A stretch of DNA of 64,000 bases from an uncultured Draconibacterium sp. (GTDB lineage: Bacteria > Bacteroidota > Bacteroidia > Bacteroidales > Prolixibacteraceae): the NCBI RefSeq assembly GCF_913063105.1, contig NZ_CAJXYQ010000012.1:62001-126000 (forward strand), given 5' to 3'. Below, piece by piece: positions 1 to 9,415 of this stretch; position 1 is the first letter of the stretch; each line of letters begins with the position of its first letter. The notes beneath the pieces were generated by a model. It saw only the letters and a program-made list of their open reading frames with translations. It was not told where the DNA came from and ran no database searches. The translations under genes and the position numbers were made by a program.

Positions 1-1417
1 AATAAGAAACATAGCCTTGAGGAAGTGGTATGCTTGAGCCTTTCTCTTGAAGCGCAACATAATCGATCGTACAAGCCTTTGTGGCAGCCGTGCCATCGTA
101 CGAAAAGCTCCAGTGGCTTGCACCGTTGTAAAATACAATTCCTCCAAAAAGAACTTTTCCTGCATCATCAGCGTATTCGGCCAAATCAATTTCTGCAACA
201 AATGTATTTCCTTCGTTTGGTAAGGTAAACTTATGCAATTTTGCTCCGGTGGCATTCACCGAAAAACGAATTGCAAAGTCGTGCCCTGCATCGGCCGGGT
301 CAAAAGTTACTTTTACGGCTAATTTCTCGTAGTTCGAGAAATCGTAATCTGTTGATTCTCCCCAACCACTGGCAGGCCCTAACAACTGGTAACTGGCACC
401 GCCATCAATGCTTAATGGTGCTTTTTCGGTTTCGTCATTTATCGAATAAACTGAAACATACCCTTCAGGGAGTTTCAACTTCTCTTTAAGCGCAACATAA
501 TCAACTGTACAAGCCTGCGTGGCAGCTGTGCCATCGTACGAAAAACTCCAGTGGCTGGCACCATTGTAAAAAACAATACCGCCGAAAAGAACTTGTCCTT
601 CTTCATTGGCGTATTCTGCCAGGTCAATTTCTGCAACAAATGAAGTTCCTTCACTTGGCAAGGTAAACTTGTGTAACTTTGCTCCTGTAGCATTAACCGA
701 GAAGCGAATAGCTATATCGTGCCCTGCATCGGCAGCGTCAAACGTTATTTTTACAGCTAATTTCTCGTAGTCTGAAAAATCGTAATCTGTTGATTCTCCC
801 CACCCCTGGGCAGGTCCTAATAATTGATAGCTTGCGCCGCCGTCGATTCCTATTGGTGCTTTTTCGGTTTCGTCATTGATTGAGTATACCGAAACATAAC
901 CTGCAGGCAGTTTTAGCTTTTCCTGAAGCGCAACATACTCAATTGTACAGGCCTGCGTGGCGGCCGTGCCATCGTATGTAAAACTCCAGTGGCTGGCACC
1001 ATTGTAAAAAACAATCCCACCGAAAAGCACTTTTCCTGCCTCATCGGCATATTCAGCCAGGTCGATTTCAGCAACAAACGATGTTCCCTCATTGGGCAAG
1101 GTAAACTTGTGTAATTTTGCTCCTGTGGCATTAACCGAGAAGCGAATAGCTATATCGTGCCCTGCATCAGCGGGGTCGAATGTTATTTTTACAGCTAACT
1201 TGGTGTAGTCTGAAAAATCGTAATCAGTAGCTTCTCCCCAACCACTTGCGGGACCTAACAATTGGGTACTTGCTCCCCCCTCAACAGCTAAAGGTGCCAG
1301 TTCGGTTTCTGAGTTTATCGAGTATACAGAAACATAACCGCTAGGCAGTTCAGGCTGTGCAAATGCTGCCGAAACAGACAACAAAAAAAGTATTAGTAAA
1401 GTATTTATTTTTCTCAT
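1..1417 (-). CDS. Secreted tandem-repeat carbohydrate-binding-like protein (3' end beyond window)
   Basis: The reading frame opens with an ATG at 1417, has a signal peptide (MRKINTLLILFLLSVSAAFA, then Q), and stays open for 472 codons to the window edge. After the signal peptide the protein is built of 146-residue units starting at residues 25, 171 and 317, with a fourth beginning near residue 466. Each unit starts with a GYVSVYSI-like segment and holds the motifs GASxQLLGP, GWGE, KLAVKITFD, LHKFTLP, VAEIDLAEY and VLFGGIVFYNGASHWSF, a pattern typical of beta-sandwich binding modules. No catalytic domain is visible in the part present. It lies 90 bp downstream of the GH10-like gene on the same strand, so it is probably the next member of the xylan operon and may bind polysaccharide at the cell surface or in the periplasm. 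I do not recognise a named CBM family; binding is inferred from context and repetition. Confidence 0.8.
   Translation of the reverse strand, partial: MRKINTLLILFLLSVSAAFAQPELPSGYVSVYSINSETELAPLAVEGGASTQLLGPASGWGEATDYDFSDYTKLAVKITFDPADAGHDIAIRFSVNATGAKLHKFTLPNEGTSFVAEIDLAEYADEAGKVLFGGIVFYNGASHWSFTYDGTAATQACTIEYVALQEKLKLPAGYVSVYSINDETEKAPIGIDGGASYQLLGPAQGWGESTDYDFSDYEKLAVKITFDAADAGHDIAIRFSVNATGAKLHKFTLPSEGTSFVAEIDLAEYANEEGQVLFGGIVFYNGASHWSFSYDGTAATQACTVDYVALKEKLKLPEGYVSVYSINDETEKAPLSIDGGASYQLLGPASGWGESTDYDFSNYEKLAVKVTFDPADAGHDFAIRFSVNATGAKLHKFTLPNEGNTFVAEIDLAEYADDAGKVLFGGIVFYNGASHWSFSYDGTAATKACTIDYVALQEKGSSIPLPQGYVSY
23..1345 (-). repeat. Three tandem ~438-bp coding repeats
   Basis: Units run 1345-908, 907-470 and 469-23 on the minus strand, with periods of 438, 438 and 447 bp. 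The last is 9 bp longer because of three extra codons in the linker (GSSIP). Long blocks are nearly identical at the DNA level, for example the segments encoding NGASHWSF and DGTAAT. The repeat is in frame with the surrounding CDS. Such high identity makes unequal recombination and copy-number variation likely. Confidence 0.9.
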
Positions 1418-1507
1418 AATTTCAGAATTTTATTAATCTAATCAAGCTTAACATCTGGTGTTTTAAAGGGAAGCGAATGGAATAACCATTCACTTCCGTT
1501 TGTATTA

Positions 1508-3670
1508 TTAATTACCAGACAAACCATCGGCGAAACCGGCATATGCAGGTTTGCGATTATAATTTGCATGCCATAGTCCATATTTTTCGTCATTCGAGTC
1601 GTTTGCTCCCATCAGAGAAATTCCATATTGTTGCGCTGTAGGCACATAACTCTTGTACATTTCGATTACCGATTTGTACATGGCGGTTTGTTCCTGTAGC
1701 ATTTCAACTGTTGGGTCTGAAGTATCCAGGGAAACTTTCAGGTCGGCAATTCTGATGATTTTTCCTGTGGCAGCCAGTAACTCAAACATGGTTGCCACCT
1801 TATCCATATCCGACTCGAGGGTAAGGTGCATTTGTGTTGTAATACCATCGATTGGAGCGCCCTGGCTGTCGAGGTAATTAATGTAGGCTATCAATCCCCT
1901 ACATTTTACCAGGTTACTTTCCAGGCCATAATCACTAATAAACAGCAAGTCTCCTGTATTTGCATTTTCGCGTGCATAAGTAAACGCATCAACGGCATAC
2001 TTTGCCCCCAGGTAATCCTGCCAATAGAATTCGCCACTTTCCTGCTCTTTATTCTTTCCGGTTTTTAGCTCCTGTGGATTGTAATCATCCATCGGGTTTT
2101 TTACTACATCCCATGCAGTAATATTATCTTTACAAGCATTAAATACGCCTGACACCCATGAATTTAAGGCTTCGCCAATAATCTGTTGTTTCTCTTCCTT
2201 TGAAACATCAAGCAAAACCTCTTCCTGTGCAATTGCAGCAGTACCAAGGCCAGTAGGCTCGTTAACGGTCATTGTAATGTAGATTTTATCGAAATAATGA
2301 CCACTTTCCCTAATTTTAAAGGCAATGGTATGCTCACCGGCTTCTAAATCGAAAGCATCTCCGTTTCCATCAAAATGTTTCGACCATGACCAGGTATCAC
2401 TGTTTTGGTTTTCAATACCATTCGGATAATAATATTGATTGCCATCAACACTAAAGAACCATGAATCGTCGCCACCATAAGCTTCATGACAACGGTGTCG
2501 CAACCAGATATAGTATGTACCGGTTGTGCGCACGTTAAATGTATAGACAAACTGCATATCGGTATTTACAGCGTCAGACGGTAAACCGGTGCCGGTATCG
2601 TAAGTACCTCTGTCGCCGTCTATAATACCTTCTAAATATTTTCCTCCTGATACTGCGGCTTCGCTGTCGGTATTCAATATCATGAATGCTCCAATTTGCT
2701 GGGCATCTTCACATTCCAGGAAAATTTCATCCGGGTTATCAACCGAACCGTTCAGGTTTACAACCGAAAGTCCTTTTATGTTTAAGTAATAGGTAACGTT
2801 TGGTGTATTTCCCAACTCAATTCTAAACGAAAACTGTCCGCTTCCATCAAAATCATCGGTTTGAATTTTAATGGTATTCCAACCCACTTTTGTGGTAAAA
2901 GTAGGACTGGCACCTGTTCCGTCGCCGAACCAGTCTAATTCCGGCTCGTTATTGTTTAATCCGCTAAAAACAACACGGCCTTCGGCTACTTTGTTTGCCA
3001 GCAGGTAAAACGTCATTTCAAACTTGGCGCCATCTTCAACAATGTACGAAGGTGATTGCAAAGAAGTAGCATCGCCGGCACCGGCAGTAGCTCCGGTAAC
3101 CATTTTTACAGATGCTTGTCCCAGATAGTCTTCAGCCGTTACATTTCCGTTGGTTACCCAATTGGTAAAAGTTCCGTCGTTTAACGGACCATGAATTACC
3201 ATGTTAGGAAACAGTGGCGTATAAAAAGAGAATGGCTCGACAAGTCCCTTCAAATAAACATCGTTTTGATTTGTACTTGAAACAAGAGTACCTCCGTACA
3301 CCGACAAACCTCTCTCCTGAGCCTTGCTAATGTAGCTTTCAATAGACGAAAAGTCGGTTGTACCATCGTCAGCCATTATCACATTCTGATTAAGTTCGGT
3401 TACCGGTGTTACCTGTTCGAAATTTGTCTCGAGCAGCGTAGATGCCGGGTTTGTTCCCGAAATGTTGCCTGCAGCTGCATTTGCACCTAAAACCAAATCT
3501 CCGGAGTATGTTCTCAGAACTTCGTATGCATTGAGTTCCTCGACATCAATAACACTTGTTGGTTTTTGAATTTCTATGCCTGTATCCACTACATCATCAA
3601 GCTCGGTACAAGAAAACAACAAAGTGGCTGCCGCTAATATTGCTATATAATTTTTACTAAATCTTCTCAT
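1508..3670 (-). CDS. GH10-like lipoprotein with inserted binding modules, catalytically degenerate (surface glycan-binding protein)
   Basis: Lipoprotein of 720 residues (Cys at 21, ...LLFSC). Residues ~50-160 and ~478-720 match the two halves of a GH10 xylanase barrel (NFEQVTPVTEL, ITAWDVV, IDGITTQMHL, RKPAYAGFADGL). Residues ~160-310 form a CBM4/9-like beta-sandwich and ~315-472 a CBM6/35-like one (FLECEDA, YYIWLRHR, GDDSWFFSVDG), inserted as in Bacteroidota Xyn10C xylanases. The GH10 active site is lost. The acid/base motif WDVVNE reads W520-D-V-V-K-N525, the nucleophile motif ITELD reads I641-A-D-L-K645, GHTLVWH reads GGTLVSS (126-132), and the Trp of the C-terminal WG motif is Met687. It follows the DUF1735-type gene by 16 bp, the position of xyn10C in the xus core. 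I infer a binding role in xylan capture rather than hydrolysis; automated annotation would probably call it endo-1,4-beta-xylanase. Confidence 0.85.
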   Translation of the reverse strand: MRRFSKNYIAILAAATLLFSCTELDDVVDTGIEIQKPTSVIDVEELNAYEVLRTYSGDLVLGANAAAGNISGTNPASTLLETNFEQVTPVTELNQNVIMADDGTTDFSSIESYISKAQERGLSVYGGTLVSSTNQNDVYLKGLVEPFSFYTPLFPNMVIHGPLNDGTFTNWVTNGNVTAEDYLGQASVKMVTGATAGAGDATSLQSPSYIVEDGAKFEMTFYLLANKVAEGRVVFSGLNNNEPELDWFGDGTGASPTFTTKVGWNTIKIQTDDFDGSGQFSFRIELGNTPNVTYYLNIKGLSVVNLNGSVDNPDEIFLECEDAQQIGAFMILNTDSEAAVSGGKYLEGIIDGDRGTYDTGTGLPSDAVNTDMQFVYTFNVRTTGTYYIWLRHRCHEAYGGDDSWFFSVDGNQYYYPNGIENQNSDTWSWSKHFDGNGDAFDLEAGEHTIAFKIRESGHYFDKIYITMTVNEPTGLGTAAIAQEEVLLDVSKEEKQQIIGEALNSWVSGVFNACKDNITAWDVVKNPMDDYNPQELKTGKNKEQESGEFYWQDYLGAKYAVDAFTYARENANTGDLLFISDYGLESNLVKCRGLIAYINYLDSQGAPIDGITTQMHLTLESDMDKVATMFELLAATGKIIRIADLKVSLDTSDPTVEMLQEQTAMYKSVIEMYKSYVPTAQQYGISLMGANDSNDEKYGLWHANYNRKPAYAGFADGLSGN

Positions 3671-3686
3671 AACTTTTGATTTTATT

Positions 3687-4718
3687 CTACTGTACTGTTA
3701 TGCTATAATATTCAGGGGCAATGCCTCTGTTTCGGCACACCAGTGTATCTTTGGTGACGTAGGTATACCCCAGGTCGGTAAGCTCAACGGTATAATCAAG
3801 ATATAAACCATCACGGTCTAATCCACCCATACTGTTTTTTTCGCCGTCGGTAACAAATTTACCTGTTCCGCTAACCTGGTAAGAATCCGAGTTGGCAGAA
3901 ACTGTACAGTTGTTGTTATCATCAAAAGTTAGTATCAAATCAACCGATGCTCTTGACGTTAAATCATCATCTTCGTAAATGGTTATGGGTAATAAACATT
4001 CTTTTAACGATACCGTTGAAACATTTACCACCTCGTCGTATTCCACATATTCTTTACGGCGAACATCGGTTATACTGTTCCCTCCTCCGCTAATTTGGTC
4101 AACGCCGCGACGCAGGTAAAATGCATGGTAAGGATTTACATATTTAATACCGTAAAGCACATAGTCTTTGGGTGAAATTACCCAATCGGTACTTACCAGT
4201 TTTTCCGGACTATCAACCGACGGTTTTCCCGACAGGATACTGTCGGCATTTTCAACACCTGTCATTAAAACCGGTATTACATACCTGTCGCCAATGGTTA
4301 GCGAATCGGCAAAAAATGCATCGGTAAGACTAACGGTAACACCACCAAGTACACTTCCCGGCTCAATAGTAATTTGGTTACTTTCAAGCGTATAATAGTT
4401 CGTTGGTAATGGTTTTAATTCATTACCATTTTCAAAGCTTACACCATCGCACAACGACTCATCAATAACAAAGTCGATTGTTCGGTATTCTGAGTTGGAG
4501 TAAACACCTCCCATTGTGGCGGTAATCTTTACTTTTTTCTCGTTATCGAGCGAGTTATCCACCTCAGGGTCGTCTCCCAACTCGAGCGTTCTCATTGGAT
4601 ACTGATTGGCGAAGTATACTGTTGTATAATCGAAATCAGGATAAGTAACGTCATTATTTTCGCAGGAGAATAAAAGTCCTGCCAAAAAAATCACCAATAA
4701 TATCTTGTTAACTTTCAT
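3687..4718 (-). CDS. DUF1735/DUF5627-type surface lipoprotein (XusE-like)
   Basis: Secreted lipoprotein of about 343 residues. An upstream ATG at 4748 would overlap the SusD stop and place ten charged residues before the signal peptide, so I prefer 4718, which gives MKVNKILLVIFLAGLLFSC with a clear lipobox. The N-terminal half looks like the DUF1735/BT_3987-type beta-sandwich (YTTVYFANQYPMRTLELG, ITIEPGSVLGGVTVSLTDA, IPVLMTGVENADSIL). The C-terminal half resembles DUF5627 (NPYHAFYLRRG, LYLDYTV). Its place between SusD2 and the GH10-like gene (gaps 20 and 16 bp) corresponds to xusE in the conserved Bacteroidota xylan cluster. Its likely role is an accessory surface glycan-binding protein working with the SusCD transporters. 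No enzymatic residues are recognisable. Confidence 0.8.
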   Translation of the reverse strand: MKVNKILLVIFLAGLLFSCENNDVTYPDFDYTTVYFANQYPMRTLELGDDPEVDNSLDNEKKVKITATMGGVYSNSEYRTIDFVIDESLCDGVSFENGNELKPLPTNYYTLESNQITIEPGSVLGGVTVSLTDAFFADSLTIGDRYVIPVLMTGVENADSILSGKPSVDSPEKLVSTDWVISPKDYVLYGIKYVNPYHAFYLRRGVDQISGGGNSITDVRRKEYVEYDEVVNVSTVSLKECLLPITIYEDDDLTSRASVDLILTFDDNNNCTVSANSDSYQVSGTGKFVTDGEKNSMGGLDRDGLYLDYTVELTDLGYTYVTKDTLVCRNRGIAPEYYSITVQ

Positions 4719-4738
4719 ATCCGTAATTTTTATTTTTT

Positions 4739-6496
4739 CTATTTCCATCCCTTGTTTTGCAAGAGGTTGCTGTATTTTAGAATCTCGCTAAATGGAATTG
4801 GTCCATAAGTCATGTAGTTGCTGTAAGAACGCAGTTCAACATCAAATGTCTCGCCGGTACTTACATCGAAGCCCTTTGCTGTTTCGGTTAAGTCTGCTTC
4901 CCAACGGCGCAGGTCCCAGAAACGGAATCCTTCGAAACAAAGCTCAAGTCTTCTTTCGTTACGGATTAGCTGTCGCATTTTTTCCTGGTCGCCGGCACAT
5001 TCATCCAGGTAGGGGTCTTCTGATGTTCCCAGCGCTCTTTCGCGAATAGCCCGAATTACATCAACCGCCGAATAACTTGCATTTGGAGCCGAACCTGTTG
5101 GCCCGTAAGCTTCGTTGGCTGCCTCGGCATAGTTCAGGAAAATCTCGGTGTAACGAATACGCGGAGTATAATTATCCTGCCCTTGCCACGATCCACTTGC
5201 ATTGTCGTAGTTAACATCCATACGAAGGCGTTTTTTCATGTAGTAACCGGTACGTGTTGATGTTTCGCGTTTGTTAATACCGTCATCGGTTTCCGATGCA
5301 CTCCCGGTATAAATTGGCGTATCATAAACACCAACGGTACTTCCGTCGTACACAATGTTATTCGATAAACGAGGGTCTCTGTTTAGGTAAGGATTTTCTG
5401 CGTCAAAACCACTTGACGGATGATCAATTGGATACCCGTTGCTCATTGGAAATGATTCTACCAGGTTGTGTGTAGGATTCATTTGTCCTTCTCCGAATAT
5501 AGACGGAGGAAAGTGGTTTGATTCCTGCGACGAGGTTAAGGTAGAAATACCTGTTCTCCACAGAATCTCATCCGGGTTATTTCCTTCAACCAAGGCATCA
5601 ATTTCGTCGGTATTGGCAAAATAGGTATTACCGGTTGCATCAATTCCCGATACACCACCGATTTGCTCCAGTACCTCGGCCGAATAAGTTGCTGCTTCTT
5701 CCCACGAAGCAGAAGTTTGATAGGCAGGACTTGCAGCCATCAAGGCTACTTTAGAGCGGTAGGCCATTGCAATTCTACCATCAAGCAATTGTTTAAACAA
5801 ACTACCCATTGCCCTGTTGTAGGTGCTCGACAGCGAAACCATTCCTTGAAATTTATCGGGAACTTCGCTTAAAGAGCCGGCATCTTCGTATTCCAGCGGC
5901 AGCAAATAAATAGCGCTATCCAAGTCGCTGATAATCTGGTCAACGCATTGCTGATAGGTTGCACGTGGAATATTAAAATCAGCATTTGCATCCTGAAACT
6001 GTTTCAGGATTGGTACGCCCAATAACTCGCCGTTTTCAGCATAGCCGCCATGGTTTCTTAGAAGGTAGTATAAAAATACGCCTCTTAAACCGTAGGCTTC
6101 ACCTTTCATTCGGATGGTGAAAAGCTGGTTCGCTTCAGGATCTTTTGCCCATGGGACATCGTCGCATCGGGCCAAAAATGTATTAATATACTGAATCGCG
6201 CCATATCCGTCAACCCACATATTAACCGGGTTTTCCGACGCTGTCCACGAGCCAGTGGCCATTTTTAAGTATGAATTGTCTTTGTCGTTTGTAACTGCAT
6301 CGTCGGTTGCGTATTCGGTATTGTTGTAAGTATTTGGCAAATACCTGTAAGTAGTTGTTAATATGCCCTGGGCATAAACCGGGTCAGAATACATCAGGTC
6401 GAGATCCTTAAAGTTCTCGATGGCCGGGTCGAACATATCTTCGCAGCCCGATAAAACTAATAAACTGACCAGAAGAAATAAAATATTTTTTTTCAT
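4739..6496 (-). CDS. SusD/RagB-family outer-membrane glycan-binding lipoprotein 2 (XusD-like)
   Basis: About 585 residues with a lipoprotein signal (MKKNILFLLVSLLVLSGC). In-frame ATGs three and nine bases further up are possible starts. SusD hallmarks are visible: the N-terminal helical segment ending in RMKGEAYGLRGVFLYYLLRNHGG, the mid-protein RSKVALMAASPAY helix, the NRDPRLSNNI segment, and the C-terminal IRYTEIFLNYAEA ... IRNERRLELCFEGFRFWDLRRW block found in almost every SusD. It sits outside the outer membrane as the lid of its SusC partner, whose gene ends at 6522 just upstream in the same operon. It is the second of two SusD proteins here. The substrate is inferred as xylan fragments from the neighbouring GH67, GH43 and GH10-like genes. 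Confidence 0.93.
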   Translation of the reverse strand: MKKNILFLLVSLLVLSGCEDMFDPAIENFKDLDLMYSDPVYAQGILTTTYRYLPNTYNNTEYATDDAVTNDKDNSYLKMATGSWTASENPVNMWVDGYGAIQYINTFLARCDDVPWAKDPEANQLFTIRMKGEAYGLRGVFLYYLLRNHGGYAENGELLGVPILKQFQDANADFNIPRATYQQCVDQIISDLDSAIYLLPLEYEDAGSLSEVPDKFQGMVSLSSTYNRAMGSLFKQLLDGRIAMAYRSKVALMAASPAYQTSASWEEAATYSAEVLEQIGGVSGIDATGNTYFANTDEIDALVEGNNPDEILWRTGISTLTSSQESNHFPPSIFGEGQMNPTHNLVESFPMSNGYPIDHPSSGFDAENPYLNRDPRLSNNIVYDGSTVGVYDTPIYTGSASETDDGINKRETSTRTGYYMKKRLRMDVNYDNASGSWQGQDNYTPRIRYTEIFLNYAEAANEAYGPTGSAPNASYSAVDVIRAIRERALGTSEDPYLDECAGDQEKMRQLIRNERRLELCFEGFRFWDLRRWEADLTETAKGFDVSTGETFDVELRSYSNYMTYGPIPFSEILKYSNLLQNKGWK

Positions 6497-6521
6497 TGTC
6501 ATCATTTTTTTAAAATTTAGA

Positions 6522-9359
6522 TTAGAAAGTAGCTTTTACACCGATGTTAAAAAACCGGTACTGTGGAGCTTTTCCAATATTCATTTCCATCAATTCTTTT
6601 TCTTTTGAGATTGTCAAAAGATTTTGGCCACTTACATAAAGGCTTAACTGACTGAGCAATGAATTGTCGCTAAACATTTCATCGGCAAAGTCGTAGGTAA
6701 GCTGCACCTTTGTTAAATCGAAACGCGTATTGTCGTACTGCCAGAAAGTTGAATTCCGGAAGTTGTTGGTATTCGATGTAGTGGTTAATCGAGGGTAAGT
6801 TGCAGTAGTTGCAGTCTCTGGAGTCCATCGGTCTAATACTACTTCTGAATATTTACGGTTGCCGTATACCCAGTAGTATTCGGAGCTTTTGTATGAAATA
6901 GCCCCCGACTGGCCCTGGCCCATCGCAAATAGCGACCAGTTTTTGTATTTCAATGTAAGGTTTACACCGTAGGTAAAAGGCGAAGCTGATGAACCACTTT
7001 TTCCCAGTTCAACCTGGTCGCGCGAGTCAACTACGCCATCGCCATTTACATCTTTGTATTTTATATCGCCGGGTTTTACATCGCCAAACGTTTGTGTTGC
7101 GTGGTTATCAATATCGGTTTGGTCGGCAAAAAATCCTTCGCTTATATAGCCAAACGAAGCATCAATAGGTTTGCCGGCGCGGTATTGGTAATCATCCTGG
7201 TATACTTCGTCTCTTACACCTGCTTCTGAGCTGTACACCATTCCTACAAATCCGAGGTTGTATTCAAAATCGCCAAATTTATTGTTGTGTGAAACAGCAA
7301 AATCAAATCCTGAACGTTTGTCTTGGTTGTAGTTAATGTACGGCAGGTAAGAGTAGTCATACCTTTCGTAGTACGATGGGTAAATAGTACTTTCACCTTG
7401 CGTGAGCAAACCATCAGTTTCGCGGTTAAAGTAGTTCACATCAAATACCAGCTTGTTGCTAAACAATGCAGCTTCAAGGCCTACTCTTATTTCTTCTTCG
7501 GTAACAAAACCCAGGTTAGGGTTTGAACCCCGTTCTGATAATACTGTGTTACCACCCATTACACCGTCTCTCCAGCGGTACCAGCCGCTGTCGTCGTAAT
7601 AGCCCTGGTACATGTAAAACTCTTCAATATCAATATCCTGATTAAGTTTGGCGTATGAAGCGCTAAATTTTAAATTATCAACAAACGAAACGTTGTCCAT
7701 AAAATTTTCATCACTCATTCTCCAGCCTACAGTTACCGAAGGCGAAAAAGCATCTCGGTTTCCTTCGGGTAATTTTGCTGAATGCACATAAGCACCTGAA
7801 AAATCGATATAGTATTTTTGAGCATAATTATAAGCCATTTGCAAACCTAAGTTGGCATTGCTTAGTTTATGGTAGTCACTTCCATCGTGTCCGCTGTCTA
7901 CCGAGTTGCGCGACTGGTATCCCCATCCAATTAAATTTCCGGTTACATTGTGGGTTGAATTAAAAGTTCTTTCGTAATTAAACTGCGAATAGAACGACAT
8001 GGTTTGTTTGTACTTTGAGTCGCCAATGTACTCGTTGGTAGACGGGTCGTCATCGCCATATTTTGTAAGACCGATAATCACATCTTCGCCATTCATGTTT
8101 GACCATGTTGGCTCGTAAGTTGCATAACCAACTTTGTAGGCTTCAGAGTAATAGTTATTATAATCAATACTAAAAGCATTGGTAAACGAAAGTCCTTCTG
8201 TAATTCCGCTTAAATCGGCAGTTGCGCTTACTTTAAACTGAAAAACACGGTCTTTGTAACGAATGTAACCAGCTGCCAGCATATCGGCCAAAGCATTTGT
8301 TTGAACAGCGTTGTTACCACCCAGTAAATATTTACCATCGATAACGTTGTTACTGTTTTCAACCACACTCAGCAAGTCTGAATTGTATGGATCGAACATA
8401 TCAATAGGTACAAATGCTGAATACCAGTTTGGTCGCATTTTTGAGCTTTCGCCCCAAAATTCACCACGCCCAATGTAATTGTTGTTAAAAATTACCGAAA
8501 CATCGGTTTGTGCCGAAAGCCAGCTGGTAAGCTGCATATCAACATTACCGCGTACCCTGAAATTCAGGTCTTCGTTATTGCTTTGCTCTCCATATTTAAT
8601 AATATCGTCGTTATAACTCATACCAAAGTTGGTATAATAACGGGTCTTTTGGTCGCCACCCGAAATTTCAACCGTAGCATCGGTTTTGTAATAAACTTCT
8701 TTTAAGTACTCCGAAGAAAAATAGTTGTTGTTGGGGTACTTGTACGGATTTGTTCCCATCTGGGTATTGTAGATGGTAGCATCGTCGTAAATGCGGGCAA
8801 TTCCGTCGTTGTCAGAAGCTTCGTTGTACAGGGTCATGTACGAAGTTGCATCGAGGTATCTCGGGTAACTTTTCGGTACATACATGCCACCGTTGGCACG
8901 TGCCTCAATAGTTAAAGGCTGAATTTTACCGCGTTTTGTAGTAATTAAAACAACACCTTTTGCTGCCCTGCTACCATAAAGCACAACCGCACTTGCTCCT
9001 TTTAGTACAGTTATTGATTCTACCTCGGTAGCATTAAGGTCTGATGCATCACGGGGTACGCCATCAATAAGAATTAATGGATCTTGCCCCCATATATTTC
9101 CGGTGTATCCTCCAACAAAACTACGAATGCCGTCGAGCGTGTAGCTTTGGTAGTTTTTCTTCAGTAAATCGGTAACATTTACACTTGAAACAGCGCCAAG
9201 AACATCTTTCTTTTGCTGCGTTCCGAATGCAACATTAACCATATCTGTATTGTTCTGCAATAGAACAGTATCTACTTGTTCCTGCGCTTGAACACCTACC
9301 CCGGATAAAAACAACAGGGCGGAAATGGCAATGCAGAATTTTTTATATAATTTCTTCAT
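6522..9359 (-). CDS. SusC/RagA-family TonB-dependent transporter 2 (XusC-like), without N-terminal extension
   Basis: About 945 residues counted from ATG 9359. The frame is open to 9422, but starting there would overlap the previous stop and add 21 residues before the signal peptide MKKLYKKFCIAISALLFLSG. After cleavage only ~25 residues precede the plug (VNVAFGTQQKKDVLGAVSSV); the usual CarboxypepD_reg-like domain, present in SusC1, is missing. The plug contains DPLILIDGVPRD, ESITVLKGASAVVLYGSRAAKGVVLITTKRG, then the long beta-barrel ends in an aromatic residue (IGVKATF). It imports oligosaccharides through the outer membrane using TonB energy together with the SusD encoded just downstream. 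A second SusC of this kind matches XusC of the conserved xylan cluster. Confidence 0.93.
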   Translation of the reverse strand: MKKLYKKFCIAISALLFLSGVGVQAQEQVDTVLLQNNTDMVNVAFGTQQKKDVLGAVSSVNVTDLLKKNYQSYTLDGIRSFVGGYTGNIWGQDPLILIDGVPRDASDLNATEVESITVLKGASAVVLYGSRAAKGVVLITTKRGKIQPLTIEARANGGMYVPKSYPRYLDATSYMTLYNEASDNDGIARIYDDATIYNTQMGTNPYKYPNNNYFSSEYLKEVYYKTDATVEISGGDQKTRYYTNFGMSYNDDIIKYGEQSNNEDLNFRVRGNVDMQLTSWLSAQTDVSVIFNNNYIGRGEFWGESSKMRPNWYSAFVPIDMFDPYNSDLLSVVENSNNVIDGKYLLGGNNAVQTNALADMLAAGYIRYKDRVFQFKVSATADLSGITEGLSFTNAFSIDYNNYYSEAYKVGYATYEPTWSNMNGEDVIIGLTKYGDDDPSTNEYIGDSKYKQTMSFYSQFNYERTFNSTHNVTGNLIGWGYQSRNSVDSGHDGSDYHKLSNANLGLQMAYNYAQKYYIDFSGAYVHSAKLPEGNRDAFSPSVTVGWRMSDENFMDNVSFVDNLKFSASYAKLNQDIDIEEFYMYQGYYDDSGWYRWRDGVMGGNTVLSERGSNPNLGFVTEEEIRVGLEAALFSNKLVFDVNYFNRETDGLLTQGESTIYPSYYERYDYSYLPYINYNQDKRSGFDFAVSHNNKFGDFEYNLGFVGMVYSSEAGVRDEVYQDDYQYRAGKPIDASFGYISEGFFADQTDIDNHATQTFGDVKPGDIKYKDVNGDGVVDSRDQVELGKSGSSASPFTYGVNLTLKYKNWSLFAMGQGQSGAISYKSSEYYWVYGNRKYSEVVLDRWTPETATTATYPRLTTTSNTNNFRNSTFWQYDNTRFDLTKVQLTYDFADEMFSDNSLLSQLSLYVSGQNLLTISKEKELMEMNIGKAPQYRFFNIGVKATF

Positions 9360-9415
9360 TTCATTGCAAATTAAAGTTTGATATATCGCTAAAAACTTTA
9401 CCATGATTAATCGAT

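Noticed and set aside
1508..3670. Calling this gene an active endo-1,4-beta-xylanase
   Set aside because: Overall GH10 similarity is clear, but both catalytic glutamates and several subsite residues are replaced.
4719..4748. Upstream start for the DUF1735-type lipoprotein
   Set aside because: It overlaps the SusD2 stop and adds ten charged residues ahead of the lipoprotein signal.
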